From Chitinophaga eiseniae (lineage in GTDB: Bacteria; Bacteroidota; Bacteroidia; Chitinophagales; Chitinophagaceae): DNA of 64,000 bases. The notes under the pieces were generated by a model that saw only the letters and a list, made by a program, of their open reading frames with translations, made no database searches and had not been told where the DNA came from. The position numbers were made by a program, and so were the translations under genes. Of this stretch, positions 45,067-52,053 are shown piece after piece (within the stretch, counting starts at the first letter, position 1; the number at the start of each line of letters is the position of its first letter). The stretch lies in NCBI RefSeq assembly GCF_900167135.1, contig NZ_FUWZ01000001.1:372001-436000 (forward strand), given 5' to 3'.

Positions 45067-46281
45067 TTATCCTTTATAATATGGCATGATATCTTTTTTC
45101 GGTGCGGGATATTTTCTTTTGTCCGGAGGCACCACGTTGGTGCCTTTTAGCAGCATGTCCCAGCCGAAGCGGTTTTTGATATGATCGATGGCCTGGTAGA
45201 GGGAGATCATCTCCTGGCTGTCATCGAAGAGATTGATCTGATAGTTGCCCTGTACAAGATGGCTGAAACGTACGCCGATGAGGCGTACCAGCAGGCGGCG
45301 GTCGTATAGTTTTTTAAACAGGTCTTTTACTTTTTCCAGCAGCACGTGATCAGAGCAGCTGTAGGGGATGGTCATCTGTTTGGTAACGGTTTCAAAATCG
45401 GAGTACCGGATTTTGACGGTCACGCAGCCGGTCAGTTTATTTTGCTGCCGCAGTTCAAAGGCTATTTTTTCCGTCATACGTACCAGTTCCGCGTGCAGGA
45501 ATTCCATGTCTATGGTGTCTGCGGGAAAGGTGCTTTCCGTGGAGATGGACTTTTGTTCATAGTAGGGCACAACGGGCGAATCGTCGATGCCATTGGCTTT
45601 ACGCCAGAGGGAGATTCCGTTTTTCCCCATCCAGGCTTCCAGCAGGGAAGGGGGTACTTCGCTGAGTATTTTCACGGTTTCCACGCCGCGCCGCCGGAGC
45701 TGTGCGGCGGTTTCTTTTCCTACCATAGGTATTTTTTCGATGGGCATGGGGGCGAGGAAGTTTTTTTCGGCGCCGAACGGTATTTCCAGTTGCCCGTTGG
45801 GTTTGGCCTCATCGGTCGCTACTTTGGATACGAGTTTGTTGGAGGCGAGCCCGAAGGAGATGGGCAGCCCGGATTCTTTGATGATGGCTTTCCGCAGTTC
45901 CGAGGTCCATTTAAGGGAACCGAAGAATTTATCCATGCCGGAGAGGTCGAGATAAAATTCGTCGATGGAGGATTTTTCGTATAGCGGTGCTTTGTCGGCG
46001 ATGATACTGGTTACTTCGCGGGATTTTTCGCTGTACCGGTCCATGTCGCCGCTGCGGACGATGGCGTGAGGGCAGAGGCGGAGCGCTGTTTTCATGGGCA
46101 TGGCAGAATGGATGCCGTAGCGGCGGGCTTCATAGCTGCAGGCGGCTACTACTGCGCGGTCGCTGCTGCCGCCTATCAGCAGGGGTTTTCCTTTCAGCTG
46201 GCTGTCATGCAGGCATTCCACCGACACAAAAAAACAATCCAGATCGAAATGTGCGATCGCTCGCTGTTGTAATGTAATCAT
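45067..46281 (-). CDS. dinB: Y-family DNA polymerase IV (DinB type)
   Basis: A 404-residue translesion polymerase. The catalytic residues are present: Asp13 in 'AHFDLDCFFVSVE' (steric gate Phe18), and Asp107-Glu108 in 'SSIDEFYLDLSG'. This argues for an active polymerase rather than the inactive ImuB type. The little finger domain is followed by 'QINLF' near residue 350, a beta-clamp-binding motif. I use the ATG at 46281; the frame runs to 46359 but into a tandem-repeat array. It is followed by dnaE after 1 bp. Two LexA-like operator sites lie about 375 bp upstream. Confidence 0.92.
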   Translation of the reverse strand: MITLQQRAIAHFDLDCFFVSVECLHDSQLKGKPLLIGGSSDRAVVAACSYEARRYGIHSAMPMKTALRLCPHAIVRSGDMDRYSEKSREVTSIIADKAPLYEKSSIDEFYLDLSGMDKFFGSLKWTSELRKAIIKESGLPISFGLASNKLVSKVATDEAKPNGQLEIPFGAEKNFLAPMPIEKIPMVGKETAAQLRRRGVETVKILSEVPPSLLEAWMGKNGISLWRKANGIDDSPVVPYYEQKSISTESTFPADTIDMEFLHAELVRMTEKIAFELRQQNKLTGCVTVKIRYSDFETVTKQMTIPYSCSDHVLLEKVKDLFKKLYDRRLLVRLIGVRFSHLVQGNYQINLFDDSQEMISLYQAIDHIKNRFGWDMLLKGTNVVPPDKRKYPAPKKDIMPYYKG

Positions 46282-46312
46282 GCTGCCCTGTTTAAGTATC
46301 GTTGTGTGGTCC

Positions 46313-46560
46313 TTCCCTCTGTTTACCGGAGCGATCTTTCTTTCCGTTCGGGTGCCCATACCGTGGTTCCCTCTGTTTACCGGAGCGATCTTTCTTTCCG
46401 TTCGGGTGCCCTTACCGTGGTTCTCTCTGTTTACCGGAGTGATCTTTATTCCAGTCGGGTGCCCTTATTGCAGCCTTTCCCTCTGTTTACCGTAATTTTT
46501 CTTCTTGTTTGGGCGCCCTTACTCCCTCTGTTTACAAGAGCGGTGTTTCTCCGTTCATAA
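46313..46560. repeat. Degenerate 54-bp tandem repeat array upstream of dinB
   Basis: Five units with the core CCCTCTGTTTAC: 46313-46366 and 46367-46420 (54 bp each, nearly identical), 46421-46476 (56 bp, diverged), 46477-46522 (46 bp, strongly diverged) and 46523-46560 (partial). The gradient from conserved near dinB to eroded further away is clear. Frames through it on either strand look repetitive but are not gene-like, and the 56- and 46-bp units break the reading frame. The array lies in the probable 5' leader of dinB, between its start and the operator sites. Confidence 0.85.
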
Positions 46561-46654
46561 GCGATAAGCGGATGGCAGGCCGGGCGAAGGGTCAGCACGG
46601 ATAGTGATCAGCAGGGCCTGCCAGCCGTAATCACTTTGATCTGCTGTAAAGGTA

Positions 46655-46685
46655 CTAAATTATTTAGTTTTACTAAAATTATTAG
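46655..46685. promoter_or_regulatory. Two CTAA-N5-TTAG operator sites upstream of dinB-dnaE and sdpI
   Basis: CTAA-ATTAT-TTAG at 46655-46667 and CTAA-AATTA-TTAG at 46673-46685, 18 bp apart. The first is identical in its 13 bp to the second site before the S24 regulator gene (48109-48121). A near -7 element for leftward transcription (TACCTTTA, minus strand, 46647-46654) is directly next to the first site. Inferred to bind the LexA-like regulator. Confidence 0.65.
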
Positions 46686-46725
46686 CAATTTTTTATTCAG
46701 ATTTTATTCCCGGTTTCAATTTTCC

Positions 46726-46733
46726 TAACTTTG
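46726..46733 (+). promoter_or_regulatory. -7 element of the SdpI-like gene
   Basis: TAACTTTG, an exact TAnnTTTG match, 94 bp before the ATG at 46828 and about 40 bp downstream of the paired operators. Confidence 0.5.
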
Positions 46734-46827
46734 ATACAACATATCCGGGGGGCCATCTGTAGTAGATAAGAGAATGGAAATGAAGGTATAAGTAAAGCGT
46801 GAATGTTCATCTTTAAACCGTCATCTC

Positions 46828-47493
46828 ATGAAACAGACCAATGCTTCGAAGGAAATTTTTATCCTGGCGCTGTTACTCTTGCCCATGGCTTATCTGGCTA
46901 TTATCTGGAACTACCTGCCAGTGACTATTCCCACCGATCAGGACGTATTGGAGCAGACTGAAGGCCGTAATGCATTTCTGTTACTGATGATTTTCCTTTT
47001 TGTGACCAATGCGCTGATCTACGCGCTCTTCCGTTTTATTCCCAGAACGACGGAGGACAGTCCGGTGCAGGCCAGCGTGGAGCAGCGCGAGTTTTATCGC
47101 ATCCGTTTCATGATACATATTTACCTGGCGATTTTTACCTGTCTTTTAATTTTTATGGCGAGGCAGGGGGAGCCTTTTGCGATGGAGCGCTGGGCTTTTG
47201 TGGGAGTTGGTTTGCTGATTGCGGCGATAGGATTATATTTGTGGAAGTTGCAGCAGGAACCCAATCACTACGTGGGCGTCCGTACGCCGTGGACACTGCA
47301 AAGCAAGGAGATCTGGAGGGAGACTCACCGTATGGCCGGTACGCTCTGGGTAAGTGCCGGGGTGGTGATCATGATAGCAGGTTTTTTTCTGTCGCTCGTT
47401 ACCGGGGTGTTCCTGATCTTTTTTGCGGCGATCGTACTGGCAGCGTTGCCGTACATTTATTCGTTCCGGTTATATAACAAGGACAAAGGATAA
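46828..47493 (+). CDS. SdpI-family membrane protein
   Basis: A 221-residue inner-membrane protein with about six helices. The signature block 'NHYVGVRTPWTLQSKEIWRETHRMAGTL' (given in part: VGVRTPWTLQSKEIW) is that of SdpI, the immunity protein and signal receptor for the Bacillus SDP toxin; the N-terminal region resembles DUF1648. In other bacteria these proteins have no proven role. It is single; a hairpin at 47519-47550 ends it. A link to the neighbouring damage-response genes is possible only through shared upstream operator sites. Confidence 0.85.
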   Translation: MKQTNASKEIFILALLLLPMAYLAIIWNYLPVTIPTDQDVLEQTEGRNAFLLLMIFLFVTNALIYALFRFIPRTTEDSPVQASVEQREFYRIRFMIHIYLAIFTCLLIFMARQGEPFAMERWAFVGVGLLIAAIGLYLWKLQQEPNHYVGVRTPWTLQSKEIWRETHRMAGTLWVSAGVVIMIAGFFLSLVTGVFLIFFAAIVLAALPYIYSFRLYNKDKG

Positions 47494-47518
47494 GTTTATT
47501 CATAGTGGTCAATCATAG

Positions 47519-47550
47519 AAAAAATGGCGGTCAGTTGACCGCCATTTTTC
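47519..47550. terminator. Bidirectional terminator between the SdpI-like gene and the four-helix protein gene
   Basis: AAAATGGCGGTCA (47521-47533) pairs perfectly with TGACCGCCATTTT (47536-47548); A and T runs flank it on both strands. Convergent genes. Confidence 0.85.
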
Positions 47551-47569
47551 ATGCTGAATAAGTTTGTGC

Positions 47570-48016
47570 CTAGAACCAGGCAGCACCCAGTGCCTGACGG
47601 AAAGGCCAGGGAATCAGGGCCAGTATCAGGATAAATGCGATCCCGTAGAATATAAGGGCCAGCTTGTGTTTCTGGGCATCGGAAGTAGCTTTCTTTACTT
47701 TGGATTTGCCGATGTGCACCAGGGCAATGGCAATCACAGCCATCAGGGTATGTTCCACCGTGAAAAAGCGGAGCGCGGAATTTTTCATAGCGGCGCCCAT
47801 GTCAGCCAGTCCGGCTTTTGCTTTCTCGCTAAATACAAAATATAACAGCAGTCCCACCAGCAGCTGAATATCGCAGAAGATCATGAAAAACAGTCCTGCT
47901 TTATTGTCGGCCGCCGTGAATGGTGTTTTTCCGGAAACGCCTTTAAATGCGCGGATCACTGCCCAAAGCCCAGCCAATACGATTGCCCATCTCAGAATAG
48001 AATGTAGATGTACCAT
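47570..48016 (-). CDS. Four-helix membrane protein of unknown function
   Basis: A 148-residue protein with four membrane helices (about 8-26, 43-64, 86-104, 121-139). It has histidines in and near the helices ('MVHLHSILRW', 'FTVEHTLMAVIAIALVHIGKSK'), a pattern seen in small proteins sometimes labelled cytochrome b-like; heme binding is not shown. It is divergent from the S24 regulator gene across about 108 bp that contain that gene's promoter and operators. Confidence 0.65.
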   Translation of the reverse strand: MVHLHSILRWAIVLAGLWAVIRAFKGVSGKTPFTAADNKAGLFFMIFCDIQLLVGLLLYFVFSEKAKAGLADMGAAMKNSALRFFTVEHTLMAVIAIALVHIGKSKVKKATSDAQKHKLALIFYGIAFILILALIPWPFRQALGAAWF

Positions 48017-48064
48017 AACAAGTTGATTTTACCGGGCAAAAATAAGCGAAGCGTCTTGAATATA

Positions 48065-48121
48065 TTTGGGATTTTATAAAATTATTTGCTAATTTTGTTA
48101 GCAAGGTACTAAATTATTTAG
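48065..48121 (+). promoter_or_regulatory. Promoter and two operators of the S24 regulator gene
   Basis: TTTG (48065-48068), a 21-bp spacer and TAATTTTG (48090-48097) form a good promoter. Operator A, CTAA-TTTTG-TTAG (48089-48101), covers the -7 element. Operator B, CTAA-ATTAT-TTAG (48109-48121), lies over the start of the transcript, 3 bp before the ATG. The arrangement is what an autorepressor needs. Confidence 0.7.
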
Positions 48122-48124
48122 GTT

Positions 48125-48877
48125 ATGTCCGTAGTATGCCAGAATTTAAAATATCTGCGTAAGCAAAAAGGCTGGACGCAACAGGAGTTTGCAGACAAAC
48201 TGGGTATTAAGCGTTCCCTGCTGGGTGCTTATGAAGAGGAACGTGCAGAACCTCGTACGGAAGTGCTGGAGCAGGTCAGCGACATGTTCCGGGTTTCCAT
48301 TGACGACCTGCTCCGCCGGGACCTGGGCTCCCAGAAAGACAGTTTCCTCGAGAAACGCCGTCAGCAGAAACTGGGCAATGCCCGTCAGGCGATCCAGTTT
48401 GTGCCCGTAAAAGCCGCTGCCGGTTACCTGGCCGGTTATAACGATGATGAGTTTATCGAAGAACTGAATACGTTTACGCTGCCGATGCTGGGCGCCGGCG
48501 ACTACCGGGCTTTCGAGATCGCCGGGGATTCCATGCTGCCCGTTCCTTCCGGCTCAGTGATCGTATGTCACAAAGTGGACGGCTGGGAAGAGATCAGGAA
48601 CAATGAAACCTACGTGGTGGTGACTTCCCGCGAAGGTATCGTCTTCAAAAGGGTGCTGAAAAGCAACCGCGCCAAGTCGAGGATCACACTGGTGTCTGAC
48701 AACCCCCAGTTTGAACCTTATCCGGTGGAAATGGAAGAGGTACTGGAACTGTGGCAGTCTGATGCGGTCATCAGCAAATCCAGCCAGCAGAGCCGCATGA
48801 GCGTTAACCACCTGGCCGACATGGTCAGTCACCTTCAGGACCAGGTGAGCCTGCTGAAAAAGAAAATCAAGGATTAA
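48125..48877 (+). CDS. LexA-like repressor: XRE helix-turn-helix fused to S24 peptidase
   Basis: A 250-residue regulator. Residues 1-65 are a cI/XRE-type HTH ('LRKQKGWTQQEFADKLGIKR', 'VSIDDLLRRD'). The C-terminal part is an S24 self-cleavage domain: Ser136 in 'IAGDSMLPVPSG' and Lys175 in 'GIVFKRVL' form the dyad, and Ala99-Gly100 in 'VKAAAGYLAG' is a good cleavage site (37 residues before Ser136, as in LexA). A helical tail 'LADMVSHLQDQVSLLKKKIKD' may be a coiled coil. It probably represses itself and the dinB-dnaE operon through CTAA-N5-TTAG sites and is inactivated after RecA activation; this is inferred. Confidence 0.88.
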   Translation: MSVVCQNLKYLRKQKGWTQQEFADKLGIKRSLLGAYEEERAEPRTEVLEQVSDMFRVSIDDLLRRDLGSQKDSFLEKRRQQKLGNARQAIQFVPVKAAAGYLAGYNDDEFIEELNTFTLPMLGAGDYRAFEIAGDSMLPVPSGSVIVCHKVDGWEEIRNNETYVVVTSREGIVFKRVLKSNRAKSRITLVSDNPQFEPYPVEMEEVLELWQSDAVISKSSQQSRMSVNHLADMVSHLQDQVSLLKKKIKD

Positions 48878-48970
48878 AGGAAAAGAGTTATTGCAGTAGT
48901 GTTGTGTTGGCGGCGTTTATCGTCACAGCGCGCGCCGTTTGCTGGGTGGCTGGTCATCACCGGTCTCTCC

Positions 48971-49197
48971 CTACTGGTTATTATTCCAGAGGGGTCTTTG
49001 CTGATATTCCACACTGCTGTCATTCCAGCGTATCCTTTGCTGGTATTCCACACTGCTGTCATTCCAGGGGCGTCCTTTGCTGGTATTCCACACTGCTGCC
49101 ATTCCAGCGTATCCTTTGCTGGTATTCCACACTGCTGTCATTCCAGGGGCGTCCTTTGCGGAGATATTTCACACTGCTGTCGTCCGGTAGTGCCCGG
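48971..49197. repeat. 39/40-bp alternating tandem repeat array downstream of the S24 regulator
   Basis: Four full units begin with GCTGgTATTCCACACTGCTG at 49000, 49039, 49079 and 49118 (39, 40, 39 and 40 bp); a diverged unit starts at 49158 and a partial one lies at 48971-48999. Two unit types alternate (ending AGCGTATCCTTT or AGGGGCGTCCTTT), so the true period is 79 bp. Each unit has imperfect inverted ends (CTGG ... CCAG). Open frames across it are repeat artefacts. The rest of the 48878-49426 gap holds only the rpsU promoter. Confidence 0.85.
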
Positions 49198-49367
49198 CTA
49201 TTCTTCGTTTGATATTTTGTGGCCAGCGGGCGGAACAGCATTCATAAAGTAGTATTACTTCAAAAGAAACTCCCGCGGTAAGGGGTGTATAAACTATTCA
49301 TTTCCGGGGATTTAAGCATAACATAAAAAGGGGTGGAAGAAAAAAAAGACATCAGGCCGGTTTGGTT

Positions 49368-49398
49368 TTTGTTTTTATAAAATGTTGTCTTATCTTTG
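49368..49398 (+). promoter_or_regulatory. Promoter of rpsU
   Basis: TTTG (49368-49371), a 19-bp spacer and TATCTTTG (49391-49398) match the Bacteroidota consensus perfectly. The ATG is 28 bp further on. Confidence 0.75.
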
Positions 49399-49426
49399 CA
49401 TTCCTAAAAAATAAGAGGCAAAAATT

Positions 49427-49624
49427 ATGTTGATCATTGATTCTAAAGATTGCGAAAACATAGACAAGGCGCTTAAAAAATATAAAAAGAAATTTGAGAA
49501 AGCACGCATCCTGCTGCAACTCAGATCACGCCAGTCTTTTACTAAACCATCTGTAAAACGCCGTACACAGGTGTTGAAAGCTGTTTACAAACAACAGCTG
49601 GCCAGTGGTAAATTGGAAGCTTAG
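49427..49624 (+). CDS. rpsU: Ribosomal protein bS21
   Basis: A 65-residue small-subunit protein. 'ENIDKALKKYKKKFEKARILLQLRSRQSF' (the typical basic helix, quoted here only by its features: many Lys/Arg, 'ALKKYKKKFEKA') and 'PSVKRRTQVLKAVYKQQ' match bS21. It helps mRNA recognition by the 30S subunit; in Bacteroidota bS21 takes part in hiding the anti-Shine-Dalgarno, which fits the lack of Shine-Dalgarno sequences in this window. It ends at the terminator at 49663-49709. Confidence 0.92.
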   Translation: MLIIDSKDCENIDKALKKYKKKFEKARILLQLRSRQSFTKPSVKRRTQVLKAVYKQQLASGKLEA

Positions 49625-49662
49625 TCTGTTGTAGCCATCACAGGCTTATCAACTCAAAATAT

Positions 49663-49709
49663 TTGATGATTGTAAGGTTATTTAATAACTTTACAATCAT
49701 CAATCTTTT
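49663..49709 (+). terminator. Intrinsic terminator after rpsU
   Basis: Arms of 20 bp (49663-49682 and 49684-49703, left arm TTGATGATTGTAAGGTTATT) pair with a single mismatch, followed by TCTTTTTG. It overlaps the long open frame of the recombinase gene, which argues that the recombinase does not start at its first ATG. Confidence 0.8.
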
Positions 49710-49713
49710 TGCG

Positions 49714-50652
49714 TTGAACGAAGTATTATATTCCTTAGCCGAGCGATTCATCTCCTATATTCAGCTCGAAAAGCGATATTCAGAGCACACCTGCACCGCC
49801 TATCGCAATGACCTCCTTCAATTTTTTGATTATACTACGGCTGCCTATGGTCCTGTGACCATAGGGGACATTACGCATATTATGGTGCGTAGCTGGCTGG
49901 CGAGCCTCATGGAGGATGCCATGACCGCCAAGAGCGTTAACCGCAAAATTTCCACCCTGAAATCCTTTTTTAAATTCTGTATCCGTCAGGAACTGCTGCA
50001 GCAGACGCCTATGGCCAAGGTCGTGGCGCCCAGGATCAGCCGCCGCCTGCCGGGATTTATTGACGAGAAAGGGATGAAGGCGCTGGAAGATAACCGCAGT
50101 CCTGTTTCCGTGACTGCTCCCTTTATCTTTGCCGATGATTTTGAAGGCGCCACGCACCGGTTGATCTTTGAGATCTTTTATCAGACGGGTATCCGCTTGT
50201 CGGAACTGATCTCCCTGCAGGAGTTCCGGGTAGACAAGGGCAACCTGTCGATTAAAGTGATGGGGAAAGGAGGGAAGGAGCGGATTATTCCGATCAGTAA
50301 CCAGCTGTGCACGCAGATGACCGCATATATGGAGCAGAAGCGGCGGGAACTGGAAGCGTTTGAGCCGGCGGTGTTGCTGGTGCATCCGCACAGCGGTCAG
50401 CGGTTATACCCCAAGTATGTATACCTGATGGTCCGCAAGTACCTGACGGACCATGAAATCACTACCTACAGGAAAAAAAGCCCGCACTTACTGCGGCATA
50501 CTTTCGCCACGCATCTGACGAATAACGGGGCCGACCTGAAAGCGGTCAAGGACCTGTTAGGTCACGCCAGTCTTACGTCCACGCAGATCTACACACATAC
50601 GACCATTGAGCAGTTGAAGAAGGTATATCAGCAAGCGCACCCCAAGGCGTAG
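49714..50652 (+). CDS. xerC: XerC/XerD-type tyrosine recombinase
   Basis: A site-specific recombinase that resolves chromosome dimers at dif. The N-terminal SAM-like domain has 'FISYIQLEKRYSEHTCTAYRNDLLQF'-type sequence. The catalytic domain has all residues: Arg in 'TGIRLSEL', Lys in 'GKGGKERIIP', 'HLLRHTFATH', His in 'LLGHASL', and the nucleophile Tyr in 'TQIYTHTT'. The frame is open from an ATG at 49666, but that lies in the rpsU terminator, so I propose the TTG at 49714 (312 residues); the start is uncertain. No mobile-element features are near, so it is the housekeeping enzyme rather than an integrase. Confidence 0.88.
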   Translation: MNEVLYSLAERFISYIQLEKRYSEHTCTAYRNDLLQFFDYTTAAYGPVTIGDITHIMVRSWLASLMEDAMTAKSVNRKISTLKSFFKFCIRQELLQQTPMAKVVAPRISRRLPGFIDEKGMKALEDNRSPVSVTAPFIFADDFEGATHRLIFEIFYQTGIRLSELISLQEFRVDKGNLSIKVMGKGGKERIIPISNQLCTQMTAYMEQKRRELEAFEPAVLLVHPHSGQRLYPKYVYLMVRKYLTDHEITTYRKKSPHLLRHTFATHLTNNGADLKAVKDLLGHASLTSTQIYTHTTIEQLKKVYQQAHPKA

Positions 50653-50815
50653 CGCCTTATTTTTTCATTTTAACAAAATATTACGCATTAGAACAGCATT
50701 GCATTACAAAAGTGAGTATATTTAATACAGAAGTTCTTTCACAACCAAGAGAATGCCTATGACCATGGTTTACACACTATAACCTAGATTGTTAAATATT
50801 TAAAAAATTAGTGCT

Positions 50816-51115
50816 ATGAACGTTCAAATTCAAACTGTGCATTTTGATGCTGATTCAAAACTGATTGATCACGTGAATAAGAAATTGCAGAAACTGAACA
50901 CTTTTTATGACCGGATTGTCAGTGTGGATGTATTTTTAAAATTGGATAATTTAGCGCATCAGGTTAAAGATAAAATTGCCGAAATAAGAGTACGAATCCC
51001 CCGTCAGGACCTCTTTGTCAAGCATGAATCCAAATCCTTCGAAGAGTCCTTTGATCTTGCCTTTGATTCCTTAGTCAACCAGGTAAAACGACAAAAGGAA
51101 AAGAAATTTCAATAA
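50816..51115 (+). CDS. hpf: Ribosome hibernation-promoting factor, short form
   Basis: A 99-residue HPF/RaiA protein that binds the 30S subunit between mRNA and tRNA sites and inactivates ribosomes in stationary phase. 'VHFDADSKLIDHVNKKLQKL', 'IVSVDVFLKLDN' and 'KSFEESFDLAFDSLVNQVKRQKEK' are typical. It lacks the C-terminal dimerisation domain of long HPF. It is alone between xerC and the tRNA cluster. Confidence 0.93.
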   Translation: MNVQIQTVHFDADSKLIDHVNKKLQKLNTFYDRIVSVDVFLKLDNLAHQVKDKIAEIRVRIPRQDLFVKHESKSFEESFDLAFDSLVNQVKRQKEKKFQ

Positions 51116-51129
51116 TTTTTTAAAATAAT

Positions 51130-51200
51130 TTTGGAAATATTAATCTCTTTGCTACCTTTGCCATCCCGATTCAAAAAGAGGGTCGGTAAAGGTAGCAAAG
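51130..51200 (+). promoter_or_regulatory. Strong promoter overlapped by an inverted repeat, upstream of the tRNA cluster
   Basis: TTTG (51130-51133), a 19-bp spacer and TACCTTTG (51153-51160) form a consensus promoter. CTTTGCTACCTTTGCC (51147-51162) pairs with GGTAAAGGTAGCAAAG (51185-51200) with one mismatch, so the -7 element is one arm of a palindrome; the other arm gives a near -7 element on the minus strand. A second promoter, TTTG-N18-TAATTTTG (51272-51301), lies closer to the tRNAs. Confidence 0.6.
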
Positions 51201-51271
51201 TTCTTTATGGTAGGGCGTTTTCAGGGAGACAGATAAATTTTTAAATATTTGTAACAAACTGAAAAAAAGAT

Positions 51272-51301
51272 TTTGAGATTTGAAAAAATCGCTTAATTTT
51301 G
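51272..51301 (+). promoter_or_regulatory. Proximal promoter of the tRNA cluster
   Basis: TTTG (51272-51275), an 18-bp spacer and TAATTTTG (51294-51301), 49 bp before the first tRNA. Confidence 0.6.
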
Positions 51302-51350
51302 CGCTCTCTTTCAACGAGTTACTTTTTTGAAAGAATGTTTTTTGAAAGAT

Positions 51351-51424
51351 GCCAGCATAGCTCAGTTGGCCAGAGCTACTGATTTGTAATCAGTGGGTCG
51401 GGGGTTCGAATCCCTCTGCTGGCT
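51351..51424 (+). tRNA. tRNA-Thr (anticodon TGT)
   Basis: Acceptor GCCAGCA pairs with TGCTGGC, discriminator T. Anticodon arm ACTGA-TTTGTAA-TCAGT gives TGT. T-arm GGGGGTTCGAATCCCTC. CCA is not encoded. Confidence 0.95.
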
Positions 51425-51497
51425 CATCAAATTTTGATATTTAGCTATTTTTAAATTTTTAAATTTCAAAATAACCAAATTTCGAAATTTCAAAAAC

Positions 51498-51583
51498 GGG
51501 CAGGTTCCAGAGCGGCCAAATGGGGCGGACTGTAAATCCGCTGTCTTTCGACTTCATAGGTTCGAATCCTATCCTGCCCACCA
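51498..51583 (+). tRNA. tRNA-Tyr (anticodon GTA)
   Basis: Acceptor GGGCAGG with CCTGCCC, discriminator A and encoded CCA at 51581-51583. Anticodon loop CTGTAAA gives GTA. It has the long variable arm of a class II tRNA. Confidence 0.95.
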
Positions 51584-51773
51584 AAACGGCTTGTTCCGCT
51601 TTTGCCCTAGCAGAGGCGGAACAATGTTGTTGAGTGGAAGGTGAGAACAAATTCTCGGTTGACAGACAAAGTAATTCCCGGCGCCTGTGATACGACAGCC
51701 TTTTATGTTCTTTAATTTATTCAGGAAGATTCATACAGCATTATTACCTTGCTGTGTTGGATTTGTCCGGTAT

Positions 51774-51846
51774 GCGGGAGTAGCTCAGTTGGTAGAGCGA
51801 CAGCCTTCCAAGCTGTAGGTCGCGGGTTCGAACCTCGTCTCCCGCT
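51774..51846 (+). tRNA. tRNA-Gly (anticodon TCC)
   Basis: Acceptor GCGGGAG with CTCCCGC, discriminator T. Anticodon arm CAGC-CTTCCAA-GCTG gives TCC. T-arm GCGGGTTCGAACCTCGT. Confidence 0.95.
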
Positions 51847-51861
51847 CGCATATAATTTCAA

Positions 51862-51933
<72 letters not shown>

Positions 51934-52053
51934 CTTTTGAATTTTAGAAGAGAAGCATCGCGGTCGCAGTGACATCACTTCGCCACTACATACACTCCAT
52001 AAAATTCGGATTTCGGATTCGAATTTGTTAATTCTGCACTCCGAAATAAACTT

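Noticed and set aside
45067..46281. ImuB (inactive Y-family polymerase)
   Set aside because: The catalytic acidic residues at positions 13, 107 and 108 are all present, so DinB is the better call.
46280..46560. Repetitive protein-coding frames over the 54-bp array, on both strands
   Set aside because: The units of 56 and 46 bp shift the frame, residue composition is odd, and the frames only exist because 54 is divisible by three.
48971..49197. CRISPR array
   Set aside because: The repeats are head to tail with no unique spacers, the units differ in length by one base in an alternating order, and no cas gene is near.
48899..49252. Small proteins encoded in the repeat region after the S24 regulator
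   Set aside because: They consist only of translated repeat units, and competing frames exist on both strands.
49714..50652. Integrase of a mobile element at the tRNA cluster
   Set aside because: The gene is 700 bp from the first tRNA, with hpf between, no direct repeats of a tRNA end and no other mobile genes. It looks like the housekeeping XerC/D.
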